Part shown: positions 34,757 through 43,118 of the stretch, piece by piece
How the letters are laid out: each line of letters opens with the position of its first letter
Numbering within the stretch: position 1 is the stretch's first letter
Assembly (NCBI GenBank): GCA_001045525.1
Contig: LDWW01000004.1
Span: 124,001 to 188,000, forward strand
Source of the DNA: Chitinispirillum alkaliphilum
GTDB taxonomy: Bacteria; Fibrobacterota; Chitinivibrionia; Chitinivibrionales; Chitinispirillaceae
Reading direction: 5' to 3'
DNA length: 64,000 nucleotides
Notes under the pieces: generated by a model
Databases searched by the model: none
The model's input: the letters and a program-made list of their open reading frames with translations, nothing else
Told to the model about the DNA's origin: nothing
Translations under genes and position numbers: made by a program

Positions 34757-34905
34757 GTTGGCAGGCCGCTCAAAAAACCATAGGGGCGAGGGTTGAGTTT
34801 ACAGTGGCCAAGTCGAACGGTCTTCGCACAGCCCTATAAACGAGGTACCGATTTCGCAACCTGAGGGAGAGCCTGTAAGGGAATCGGTGCCGTCCTCGGC
34901 AGCCA
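34757..34905 (+). ncRNA. Candidate structured RNA of unknown class
   Basis: Several pairings can be drawn by hand on the plus strand. ATAGGG (34780-34785) pairs with CCCTAT (34832-34837). This encloses a hairpin formed by GTGGCC and GGTC..CAC (34804-34829). A longer helix follows: CGAGG plus ACCGATT (34841-34853) pairs with AATCGGT plus CCTCG (34882-34898). The segment is clearly richer in G+C than its surroundings and lacks coding potential. Size and layout recall transposon-guide or HEARO-like RNAs, but no IscB/TnpB gene is present. The opposite strand could be the transcribed one. Confidence 0.35.
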
Positions 34906-35179
34906 CCCAATTCATTCCTGTTCTTTTATTTTTGAGACCGCCTCTGCTTTCCCCTCTAAAAAATTTCTCTTATCCCTTCAAATAAGTGACTCACTTCTGT
35001 ATATTGCAAAATCTATCCCCCTTTTCTATCTTATATGCAATCGGTAGAAATGGCCTGGGACTCTGGTTTTCATAATACTCATCAAAAGTTAAGACCCTTG
35101 GGCGGGTGGTAAGAAGGACAAGACCTGTTGGCACTGACTATCGGACTCAGAAAAAACATATGGTTTGGGAGTTGAAAAG

Positions 35180-35593
35180 ATGAAAGCCCTCTTTCTACTA
35201 ATTGCCTTAATCTGCTGCTCGCAGATTTACTCAGGTAACGGTAATACGATAAAAGTTTTTAATTATAGGTTGAATCTTCATAACTGCACAATACAATTGG
35301 AATCACAAGAAAAAACAATCACCCACAGTTTCGATTTTGAAAATGTTGGCATCTGTAGAATTGTAACACACGCAAACACCTCAGTAGTAACCACTCATTT
35401 TATAAATGGTTCTTACATATTCTTCATTGAAAACAATTATGTATACGAAGATGGATGCATTTCTGAATTCACCGCTTTTGCTGTACACAGAGAAAAAGGC
35501 TTACTGACAACTCCGCTGATAAAAAAATCAGGGACCTGCTTGCAAACTCAGGAACAGAAAGCTTTTGAGTATTTTTCCGATATACTTAAATAA
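35180..35593 (+). CDS. Small secreted protein of unknown function
   Basis: 137 residues with a signal peptide (MKALFLLIALICCSQIYSG). The mature part has four or five Cys and a Ser/Thr-rich, strand-like composition (TIQLESQEKTITHSFDFENV). The ATG at 35180 follows GGGAG by about 8 bases; a TTG five codons upstream is also open. No family recognised, no operon partners. Probably periplasmic or secreted. Confidence 0.65.
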   Translation: MKALFLLIALICCSQIYSGNGNTIKVFNYRLNLHNCTIQLESQEKTITHSFDFENVGICRIVTHANTSVVTTHFINGSYIFFIENNYVYEDGCISEFTAFAVHREKGLLTTPLIKKSGTCLQTQEQKAFEYFSDILK

Positions 35594-35738
35594 CCGACAA
35601 TCAAAATTGTTGACATAGAATACTTTTTTTTCAGACAAAGAGACGATCCTTTAACCGTGCGCCTTCTGCCTTCCGATGCTTTGCTTCAATGGCAGCCTTG
35701 TTACAACAAAAAGTGAGCCACAAACAGGAGTTTTCCAA

Positions 35739-36595
35739 ATGTCGCATTTAACCGGAACCATATTCCGTCCCTACAGGCCTTCGCCTGGCAGGCACCTACA
35801 CTCTCTCCGTTGCCGAGACAGTGCTGGAACTTATGTATCCCTTCACAATAGGCCTGGCGATTAATGGGCTTATCGAAGTCCGGGGAATAACAAGTGTGAT
35901 ACCGTTGGTGGTGGTCTGGCTTTGCCAGGCCGCTGTCGGGGGCGATTTATCAGTTGGTGGTATCCCGTCTTGTAGCAGGAATTTATCGACGGTTAGCTGA
36001 CAAGCTTGTTTTAAGTCAACGTGACACAGAGACTTCCACCAGCGAGGTTGCAGCCCGCGTGGATATGGTGGAAAAGGTATGTGATGCACTGACAGAGGTG
36101 GTTCCGCTGCTTTTAAGCGGTGTAGTGGGCATCATTGTATCGGCATTTATGCTGTTCACCTACAACCTGCACGCCGGAGCGGTCGCCGTTATCCTAATAG
36201 TGGTAATCGGTTTGTTACAATGGCGGTTTAGTATTAGTGCCCTTAACCTGAACGAGCAGATAAACACCCGTCGTGAGTCTCAGGTAAGTATCATAGAGAA
36301 ACGTAAAAAAGCTGGGGTAACCGCCCACTTTAAAGCGATCACACGACTCAACGTCCGTTTCAAGGACATCGAGACCGGTACGTGGGCCATTGCTGATATC
36401 TTTTCTCTTGCAGCTTTGCTGGCAGTGCTGTTTCTGATCGCCGGAATTAACATATACGAGGTCGGATCAATATATGCCATGGTAACCTACGTCATGACAC
36501 TCACCGATTCGCTGGAGGATGCTCCGTATCTTGTAGATGAAGGTGCCCATTTCTATGATGTGTCTTCACGCGTTGCTGAAAAGATGACCCTGTGA
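35739..36595 (+). pseudogene. Frameshifted ABC-type six-helix membrane protein
   Basis: Three consecutive frames together spell one protein. Frame 1 gives MSHLTGTIFRP from the ATG at 35739 (GGAG upstream). After about 35770 the second frame gives LAGTYTLSVAETVLELMYPF and more. After about 35935 the third frame runs GAIYQLVVSRLVAGIYRRLA to the stop at 36595. The sum is about 280 residues with six hydrophobic segments and no ATPase domain, like the stand-alone ABC six-transmembrane-domain proteins. The two shifts, each equal to one extra base, make it a pseudogene unless they are sequencing errors. It is somewhat richer in G+C than its neighbours, so transfer is possible. Confidence 0.7.
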
Positions 36596-36733
36596 AAACA
36601 ATGTATTATGTTTTTACAGCGGGAAGATCAACACAAAAAAACTGTCAGCTTTACCTGTGCAGACCTGGCCACTCAACATTATATTATTGACTGAAGTGAC
36701 ACTCAGTACCGCAAATTTCTATCCTTATGGATC

Positions 36734-37294
36734 TCATCCAATCTCTATCAATATCTCGTTTCTTCGCAGAAACCAAGGCTTAAATGGAGGATCGTAGCGT
36801 GCCCATATGGGATCACCCTTCTCTTCGATCCCTTTTTGTCGCATGGCTGTGCGCAACCGATCCAGATGAGAAAGGTAGCGTTTCTCGGACCATGAACCGG
36901 AATAGCGGATGGCAGCCATACGACGCGGCGGGATTTTTCTGAAATGAATCCGCTCATCCAGCGGCTTGGGGAGAGTCTCGATCCTAAACTGGGAAGGCAT
37001 CATGAACTGCACCAGGAAGCGGTCATCTCTCTTCTCTGAAGCCATTTCCGCCACCGGGGCGGTCATGGCAATTCTGATCCCCTTTGTCTGAGTCACCGGG
37101 GCGGTCATGGCAAGCTTCTCCGATCGCCTGTTCTTACCAAAGATGTAGCCCGCCAGCCTTCTAAAGCCTTCCGTGCCAGCGGATTGCCTAACGCCTTCAA
37201 CTTCCGTCTCTGCCACGATGTAGGGTTCGTATTTCCTGATTTCGAAATCTTCGTATCGTCTCTCTACAACATAGCGGGGTTGTTCATAGCCCAT
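36734..37294 (-). CDS. SOUL-family heme-binding protein
   Basis: 186 residues covering a full SOUL domain. The conserved start YVVERRYEDFEIRKYEPYIV, the repeated MTAPVTQ / MTAPVAE segments and the ending DPIWARYDPPFKPWFLRRNE are family hallmarks. No signal peptide. SOUL/HBP proteins bind heme or tetrapyrroles; whether this one does cannot be judged. AAGGAA precedes the ATG. Single gene in an accessory region. Confidence 0.93.
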   Translation of the reverse strand: MGYEQPRYVVERRYEDFEIRKYEPYIVAETEVEGVRQSAGTEGFRRLAGYIFGKNRRSEKLAMTAPVTQTKGIRIAMTAPVAEMASEKRDDRFLVQFMMPSQFRIETLPKPLDERIHFRKIPPRRMAAIRYSGSWSEKRYLSHLDRLRTAMRQKGIEEKGDPIWARYDPPFKPWFLRRNEILIEIG

Positions 37295-37538
37295 GTTTTA
37301 TTTCCTTTTTACCCATGGTTACCGTGTACTCGGTTACCTGACAAGTCATAAACGTAATCTAATTACGTGCCAAAGACCAGTTATCGACCAGAAATTCAAA
37401 GGAAAATTTTTACCCGAGAAGTAGTGCTGATAATACCCACTGCAGGCAAACCACCCCTTCACTGCACCATGAAAAGCAACAGACTTGCGGCCTTTTGATC
37501 CCTTGCGCTTCAGGAATGCCCATTCGAGCATCCGGTTT

Positions 37539-37849
37539 AGAGACGCCATGACATAACGGTAGAGACGCCATGACATAACGGTAGAGACGCCATGACATAA
37601 CGGTAGAGACGCCATGACATAACGGTAGAGACGCCATGACATAACGGTAGAGACGCCATGACATAACGGTAGAGACGCCATGACATAACGGTAGAGACGC
37701 CATGACATAACGGTAGAGACGCCATGACATAACGGTAGAGACGCCATGACATAACGGTAGAGACGCCATGACATAACGGTAGAGACGCCATGACATAACG
37801 GTAGAGACGCCATGACATAACGGTAGAGACGCCATGACATGGCGTCTCT
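37539..37849. repeat. 22-bp minisatellite (13 perfect units) ending in a REP palindrome
   Basis: Thirteen apparently identical copies of AGAGACGCCATGACATAACG plus GT run from 37539 to 37824. A fourteenth begins at 37825 but changes after 16 bases into the perfect inverted repeat AGAGACGCCATG-A-CATGGCGTCTCT (37825-37849). The array ends 7 bases from the stop of the RAYT transposase gene. Because 22 is not a multiple of three, all three minus-strand frames stay open across it; the resulting long frames are not genes. Confidence 0.95.
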
Positions 37850-37856
37850 ATGATAT

Positions 37857-38477
37857 TTAACGATGGCCCATATTGAAAAAACAATCCGCATCCCATTTGG
37901 CGGGATTATTCCGTATATATTGCCGTATGCGGAATAATTCCTGTTCGTTTCGAACAATATGATCGTGGAATCGTGTTTGCCATGAAAAATTTTTCAGACC
38001 GGTTTTCCTGATTTTTTTTGTTACCTGTTGTTTGAATTGTCCAATGATTGCGCCCAAAACCCCCGATTTCCATTGTGGGTTTTTACCGTATTGGGGGATA
38101 GAGACGCCATGGCGTGGCGTCTCTGCGGAATCGTTACCGGTTATCATATTTGGTCCATGGCATGGTTTTTCCACAATGGGATCATCACCCATCTTTTTAT
38201 TTGTGCCATTATCAATATGAACGATCGCATGAAAATGGTTAGGCATGACAACAAAATCATCAGCAATCACGTTTCCCCTGATCGAAAATGTACGCCCCCA
38301 TTCATCGTATACAATTTTTCCATAGCGATTTAAATTCATTGTATTGTTTTCAACACTTCCAAAAATTGATCTCCTGTTCTTCACACAAATTGTAATGAAA
38401 TAATATGCCGATGCGGAGTAATCCCATCTTTGCAATCGCGCAGATTCAATTCGGTATTTATTACGATACAGTGCCAT
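37857..38477 (-). CDS. REP-associated tyrosine transposase (RAYT, Y1 HUH family)
   Basis: 206 residues. The N-terminal RWDYSASAYYFITICVKNRR, the metal-binding H-U-H motif in MPNHFHAIVHI and the C-terminal FHDHIVRNEQELFRIRQYIR plus NNPAKWD are typical of RAYT/IS200-like proteins. The Tyr of the YIRNNP segment is the expected nucleophile. Between them a variable stretch (about 105-135) is encoded partly by a copy of the REP-like palindrome. GGAG lies 5 bases before the ATG. These enzymes cut single-stranded DNA at hairpins and are thought to spread REP sequences; the array just downstream is the natural substrate. Confidence 0.92.
   Translation of the reverse strand: MALYRNKYRIESARLQRWDYSASAYYFITICVKNRRSIFGSVENNTMNLNRYGKIVYDEWGRTFSIRGNVIADDFVVMPNHFHAIVHIDNGTNKKMGDDPIVEKPCHGPNMITGNDSAETPRHGVSIPQYGKNPQWKSGVLGAIIGQFKQQVTKKIRKTGLKNFSWQTRFHDHIVRNEQELFRIRQYIRNNPAKWDADCFFNMGHR
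38100..38124. repeat. REP-like palindrome inside the RAYT gene
   Basis: AGAGACGCCA (38100-38109) and TGGCGTCTCT (38115-38124) are perfect arms around five bases. The arms equal those of the palindrome at the end of the minisatellite. It lies in frame within the transposase gene, coding for ETPRHGVS. Confidence 0.85.
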
Positions 38478-38638
38478 TGATTCTCCATGTCTGCGATTTT
38501 CTGCTGGAGATGCTTACCTCTCAAAAACATTGAGAATACCAATTTGAATTGTGATTTACATATTTCACGACTTGCAATCCTGTTCTCCCACAAAGAACAA
38601 AGGCTGCAATCGGACCTAACATTCAGATCATTTTGCAC

Positions 38639-38866
38639 CTAAGATCCCAACAAATCCTCCATTGTTTGGCCCTGTAGTATGAAATACGACCTCCCGTTGG
38701 AATGAACCATTTCCAAATGATAGATAAGATCCGGAACCAGTGATGTAAATGACGCCTCGTAATGTTCGTTTCCAGTTGCCTGAAACTGGTCCGGGCACAC
38801 CGTGACATCATACCCGATATCGCCGGAATTGTCTTTGCCGAACAACCTGAAACAATCGTTGTCCAT
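38639..38866 (-). CDS. Small acidic protein of unknown function
   Basis: 75 residues with a natural composition (MDNDCFRLFGKDNSGDIGYD ... NGRSYFILQGQTMEDLLGS), soluble and acidic. It begins 24 bases after the stop of the lipoprotein-like gene at 38890 on the same strand. There is no strong ribosome site; a CTG start overlapping the upstream stop is possible and would add about 12 residues. No family recognised. Another minus-strand frame (38623-38877) overlaps it and looks less protein-like. Confidence 0.5.
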   Translation of the reverse strand: MDNDCFRLFGKDNSGDIGYDVTVCPDQFQATGNEHYEASFTSLVPDLIYHLEMVHSNGRSYFILQGQTMEDLLGS

Positions 38867-38889
38867 TGGAAGATCATTAGTTCGAAGTT

Positions 38890-39669
38890 TCAGTTCATTT
38901 CCCGCTTTTTCGTCGGCTTATCAGTTTCTGCTCTACTATCTGTAACTGTTTTTTCCACAGATGCCACTTCTGATTCAGGCTCAAGTTTCTCTATCATTGT
39001 AATCTCGACACTATCTCCGGTCACCGACAGCCTCTCGCCCAGCGCAAGCCTGAAACCCAATCGCTGGGTTTCAGGCCACTCATTAATCAATGCCCCCCTT
39101 TTTCTTTTGAGAACACAAACATAGAATGTATCCTCATCGACAGCACTCATTGGGATATCATTTCCCATGCGATGATCCCTCATCGATTCAATCGTGCGGG
39201 TCAACACCTGCCCGTTGTCAACAAGTCTGTATTCATCAAACCGGGTATTGCTACTATCTTTGAAAACCCAATAATTCGACCCGGTCTCCGAAATAAAGGC
39301 CATACGATTCTCATTTCTGCCTCCCTCCGCAATTCCAGTCCCGCGCGCGAAAACAGGTATTTCTTTTATACCATCAAGGAGGTCTGTCAAGAATGTGTCG
39401 TCTCTGGAAATACTCACCGCAAATCCGGCGGCTGGCTGTGTCCTGAACTGAAAGGCAAACGGTTCCCTGCTGATTGTCACGGTCTGCCCGTTTCCTACCG
39501 GAACACTTCTTCCCCTCTGCTCAATATACAGCGCAAAGCCTTCTGAGGGAATACTGAGCTTCCCCTCTGCTTGTTTCTCCTGCATTCTGGTTTTCAAAGA
39601 CTGTGAACAATTAATACCGCAAATCAGAACAGACAAGCAAAGGACTGGAAGTAGTTTTTTGACATTCAT
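38890..39669 (-). CDS. Exported protein of unknown function (possible lipoprotein)
   Basis: 259 residues. A signal peptide (LLPVLCLSVLICGINC) ends near a Cys, but the residue before it (Asn) fits a lipobox poorly. The mature domain has strand-rich segments (GFALYIEQRGRSVPVGNGQT, EPFAFQFRTQPAAGFAVSIS). A charged tail of about 40 residues ends in KKREMN. GGAGG precedes the ATG by about 7 bases. It may form a two-gene unit with the small protein downstream. No family recognised. Confidence 0.72.
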   Translation of the reverse strand: MNVKKLLPVLCLSVLICGINCSQSLKTRMQEKQAEGKLSIPSEGFALYIEQRGRSVPVGNGQTVTISREPFAFQFRTQPAAGFAVSISRDDTFLTDLLDGIKEIPVFARGTGIAEGGRNENRMAFISETGSNYWVFKDSSNTRFDEYRLVDNGQVLTRTIESMRDHRMGNDIPMSAVDEDTFYVCVLKRKRGALINEWPETQRLGFRLALGERLSVTGDSVEITMIEKLEPESEVASVEKTVTDSRAETDKPTKKREMN

Positions 39670-40255
39670 TTGTTCTCCTCCATTAACCAGAACACTTCAA
39701 GTGCAGGAATTTGTAAGTAATAGAATTCATCCGGTAAAATTAATTATAAGCAATAGTAAAAAAACAATCACCTTTACACAATAAATCATACCCCCCCTAG
39801 TCTTCAATAATTATTTTTTTAAAAATCGCCGCCCATTCTGGTTAAGTATGGAAAGTTAGAAAAAGGATCGTTAGCACCCGAGACTCATGAGAACATTCAA
39901 AAGCTAAGGAAAAGGAATATAATCAGAGATATTCTGGTAGCCTGCAGCTCCCTTTTCCTGCGAGGCAGTATAAATTCCCGACCGCATTGAAGGGGGTTGT
40001 GTAAAATCCCGATGAGGTCCGCCGAAAAGAGAGCTGTGAGTGATATTTTACTTTACGGGTGTTTTGGGTGATAATTCAAAATACAAATTTCTAACTGCTT
40101 TTCATAGTTTAATCAGAGTAGCCAAATTGCCTTATTCAAAGAAATAATAAACGACGGGAAATAATGAGAAGAACAAGCACACTGAATTCTCATCTCATCC
40201 CCAAACGTCCAGTTTCTTCACTGATATGCCCAAGACTGAAAGGTGAAAATGTGCC
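39670..40255. other. Divergent intergenic interval
   Basis: 586 bases without a supported gene, between two genes transcribed away from each other. It must hold promoters for both, but no convincing -35/-10 pair is seen. A C-run at 39791-39797 and a T-rich stretch are the only low-complexity features. Confidence 0.45.
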
Positions 40256-41554
40256 ATGTATCTGTCAAATATCAATATCTATCTGTTTTTGTTGTTAATT
40301 CCAATCTCAAGTTTTGGTGATGTTGAAAACAACTCAGACATCACCTTTACCCCTTCCGGGAGTTATTATGTCTATGAGCCAAATAGAGAACCTCATTTCT
40401 ATATTCTCGAGCTTGAAGAAAACAGTGCAAAAAAAATATGGGGAGAGGATACCGCAACCTTCACCATAAGAGGCTCCTACCCGGTATTTGAGGGTATCGG
40501 TAAAAATGGTGAAATAGTGACCAATATCGTTTTCTATTCACCTTACGCAGCCTGGGTTGTATCCGAGTATGGACTGGCATCACCAATTTTCTCCAAAACG
40601 GAGCTGCCTGAAGAGCTCCTGGGAAGATGGGTACATTCAGACCCATTTAAAGAGCATAGCGAAATCCTTACTATTGACAAAAGTAGTTTTATTGTTGAAG
40701 ATATTTCAATTGAAATGCTGAGCGGTGCTAACCCCGATGGAGGCTTTGAGCTATTTTTGAGACAAGATGGCTCCATAAAAGGTCAGGTTTCGATTGACAC
40801 CCATGGTGAGCTACTCATTATAGAACGTGATGGCTATACGTCATTTTTGTCTCGGCCAGATCGTTCCTTTGCAGAATCGGTTAGCGGACCAATCCCTGCA
40901 CCCGGTACGATGTTCAGTTATGGTGAAGCTGCTTTTATTGTTCAAGATGGGTATGTAGAACTCAATGATGAGTATCTCAGGTATTGGCCAACTATTCGTG
41001 AGACCGCTTTTATTAACGAAGATGGAGAACGGGAAACGATTGAATCTAAAAAAATCTCTCAAAATCCCATTATTAAAACCCAGGGGCCGTTACTCAAAGT
41101 TCAAGGGGACCAGGAAGACTCTACAACCATTTACTATATCCTCTGTTCTGATACAAAAGCCTGGGTATTTCATTCCAATGAATTCTCGACCACCTTCATG
41201 GCTCCAGTGGTTTGGAACAATTTGAAGATCCCACATGGCCTTTGGGGTATGCCCTATCTGGTTTATGATCCACAAATAGATTCGCAGAGATGGAATACTG
41301 CTGAGTTCTCTGCGAAACCCAATGCATCCCCGACGGTTTTTTGGAATTATATACATTATGGTGATATTGAATTAAGTACTGCTACAGACGATTACCTTTA
41401 TTCAACTTGTGGTACTCGCTGCCGCTTTTTTCAAATTTGTGAATCGTCATGGTTGATAGAAATTGCCAATGATTACAATCCTGTAACTCTCACCATATTA
41501 TATAAGGATGAATTTCCAAAGTGGGGACATTTTCTGACAGGTTACAATGAATAA
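40256..41554 (+). CDS. Unknown exported protein
   Basis: 432 residues. The signal peptide (IYLFLLLIPISSFG) is followed by a strand-rich sequence with many aromatic residues (FTPSGSYYVYEPNREPHFYI, GLWGMPYLVYDP). No repeated or catalytic motif is evident. AAAGG lies upstream of the ATG at some distance. Single gene; function unknown. Confidence 0.7.
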   Translation: MYLSNINIYLFLLLIPISSFGDVENNSDITFTPSGSYYVYEPNREPHFYILELEENSAKKIWGEDTATFTIRGSYPVFEGIGKNGEIVTNIVFYSPYAAWVVSEYGLASPIFSKTELPEELLGRWVHSDPFKEHSEILTIDKSSFIVEDISIEMLSGANPDGGFELFLRQDGSIKGQVSIDTHGELLIIERDGYTSFLSRPDRSFAESVSGPIPAPGTMFSYGEAAFIVQDGYVELNDEYLRYWPTIRETAFINEDGERETIESKKISQNPIIKTQGPLLKVQGDQEDSTTIYYILCSDTKAWVFHSNEFSTTFMAPVVWNNLKIPHGLWGMPYLVYDPQIDSQRWNTAEFSAKPNASPTVFWNYIHYGDIELSTATDDYLYSTCGTRCRFFQICESSWLIEIANDYNPVTLTILYKDEFPKWGHFLTGYNE

Positions 41555-41851
41555 TCGAGAAAGGATATTGCTGATGTAGTGGCTTTGACAGGGAGCGACC
41601 CTGCTCAGTTCTGCCAACAGTAGTAAACTGGCAAGGACTAAACAGTCTGTACCCGGGATGTCCTTGCATTACAGCATATTGAAACTGCAGATTCTGTTTT
41701 ACAATTGGCACATGAATTATATACCTCAGAATCTTACAGACAGGAACATCTGTGCGGGGGTGCTGTTTTCCCACGTATCGATCAACCAAGATGTAAACGT
41801 CAGTGTCTTGACTATCTGCCGAATATCCAACTCCCAATTTACATATCATTC
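41555..41851. other. Short interval between convergent genes
   Basis: 297 bases with no hairpin-plus-T terminator and no gene that I can support; small frames on both strands lack ribosome sites. Confidence 0.4.
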
Positions 41852-42817
41852 TCAGAGCTCTATTTCAAACCCCGCACTGATATTCCACAGATGATCAGTT
41901 TGGTCAATGTCTTTAAGGTTAGCCAGTGGATGAAATGTTTCTAATGTCAAAAAAAACGCAAACGCATCACTAATCACATAAACATTCTCAATGCCAAAGC
42001 TGTAGTGATTGATCTGCAAAGTCCGCTGGTCTCTGACAATCCCCCAGTCGATACCTAACAGGGCAAAAGGTGTTACCGATAACTTTTGGGAGAACAGTTC
42101 GATATCCCATCCTGTGGACAATTCATAGAATCCCCCTTTCACCTCTTTGAGATCAGAAACCGATTCAAAATCAACAAATATCCCGGATTCAAATCTTTTC
42201 GAAACCAGCGCACCAACTTCAACCGTAAAGAGATTATTAAGGAATGTAGTTGCGACCCCTGCAGAAATATCAACAGTACCGATCTCAAATCCGTATTCTG
42301 CAGCAATTGAAAATTCAGCATACCTTTCTGTGAGTGCTGAAAGGATGACTCCTGAAAAAATGAAGTCTGCTATGGAATAACCAATTTCGGCTTGAACGAC
42401 CTGTCGCTCCGGAAGATTATCAATCCCCTCTGATATGTAAGAACTACTCCAGATAACCGAGCCGAAAAAAGTGTCTCCATTCTCACCGGCCCGAATCGTA
42501 GCGGGTGTGAGGAGTACAAACACAGCAAAAATCAAAAAATCGATTTTTATTAACACCCAAGATCCAGTCAAACGGCTGACCATTTCTTTATGCAGGCAGC
42601 GTTCATTGTGCTGCGGCAAAACTTCACCCATGGAAGAGATCTCCAGATTAAGTGCTCCTAAAAAAGACTCACGCTGCCGATCTGGCATTATATTGACTAT
42701 TTCATTCTGATCTTTTACATTCATACAGTGAAACAGTTCTTTGCCAAGCGATGGGCCTGCTATATTGAGCAAATCTAGCTTTTGTTCTGTACTGTTCCAA
42801 AACAGATTGTCTAACAC
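41852..42817 (-). CDS. Outer-membrane protein fused in frame to a MgtE_N/FliG-like segment
   Basis: The continuous frame gives 321 residues. Residues 1-78 (LDLLNIAGPSLGKELFHCMN, then QNEIVNIMPDRQRESFLGAL) look like the helical MgtE_N/FliG-type domain. At residue 79 a good signal peptide begins (MVSRLTGSWVLIKIDFLIFA ... IRA). Beta strands of an outer-membrane barrel follow, ending in a typical terminal strand (LWNISAGFEIEL). A cytosolic domain before a signal peptide makes little sense topologically. The barrel may really start at the ATG at 42583 (about 243 residues), with the upstream part a decayed gene. The start of the long form is a GTG. Confidence 0.6.
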   Translation of the reverse strand: MLDNLFWNSTEQKLDLLNIAGPSLGKELFHCMNVKDQNEIVNIMPDRQRESFLGALNLEISSMGEVLPQHNERCLHKEMVSRLTGSWVLIKIDFLIFAVFVLLTPATIRAGENGDTFFGSVIWSSSYISEGIDNLPERQVVQAEIGYSIADFIFSGVILSALTERYAEFSIAAEYGFEIGTVDISAGVATTFLNNLFTVEVGALVSKRFESGIFVDFESVSDLKEVKGGFYELSTGWDIELFSQKLSVTPFALLGIDWGIVRDQRTLQINHYSFGIENVYVISDAFAFFLTLETFHPLANLKDIDQTDHLWNISAGFEIEL

Positions 42818-42911
42818 TGGCAGAAAGAGGAGACAAAATTTTCTCCAGCCGCCTTGGAGACCTGCGCAGCACTGCTTTATTTATCTGATATTTTAAAAAT
42901 GGTGTTTTCAT
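42702..42911 (-). pseudogene. Upstream fragment in another frame, probably the lost N-terminus
   Basis: From an ATG at 42911 with AGGA before it the frame reads MKTPFLKYQINKAVLRRSPR and RLEKILSPLSASVRQ. It then overlaps the frame of the gene at 41852. The end of this piece and the start of the next together resemble one MgtE_N-like domain, suggesting a frameshift near 42800-42815. Confidence 0.4.
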
Positions 42912-43118
42912 TGTATTCCTCACTCACTGTTATATTCGTAAATAATAGTTTTTTTTATCAATTCCCGGCAGTACAGAGAAGCATCCTCTATGCCATCGTT
43001 GAGCAAAAAATTTTGATGCACAGTGCCATGCAGATTTGACAATTCTGCATGGCCACAGATTCCTGTAATCTATACAAACTTCTGGGTCCATAGTTTTCCT
43101 TTCAAAAAAGTATCTTTA

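Larger units (their letters stand above)
34171..35179. other. 1-kb non-coding interval with two structured segments
   Basis: No gene is supported in these 1009 bases; short open frames lack ribosome sites. It contains a strong hairpin at 34232-34263 and a longer, GC-richer, foldable segment at 34757-34905, listed separately. Confidence 0.55.

Noticed and set aside
34757-34905. RNase P, tmRNA, 6S or cobalamin-riboswitch identity for the structured segment
   Set aside because: None of the conserved sequences I know for these RNAs is present.
37539-37849. CRISPR array
   Set aside because: The units are identical and directly adjacent, with no unique spacers and no cas genes in the window.
37346-37957. 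Three long minus-strand open frames (119-203 codons) of WRLYRYVMASLPLCHGV-type repeats
   Set aside because: They are a side effect of the 22-bp minisatellite, which contains no stop codon in any minus-strand frame; all three frames give the same periodic protein.
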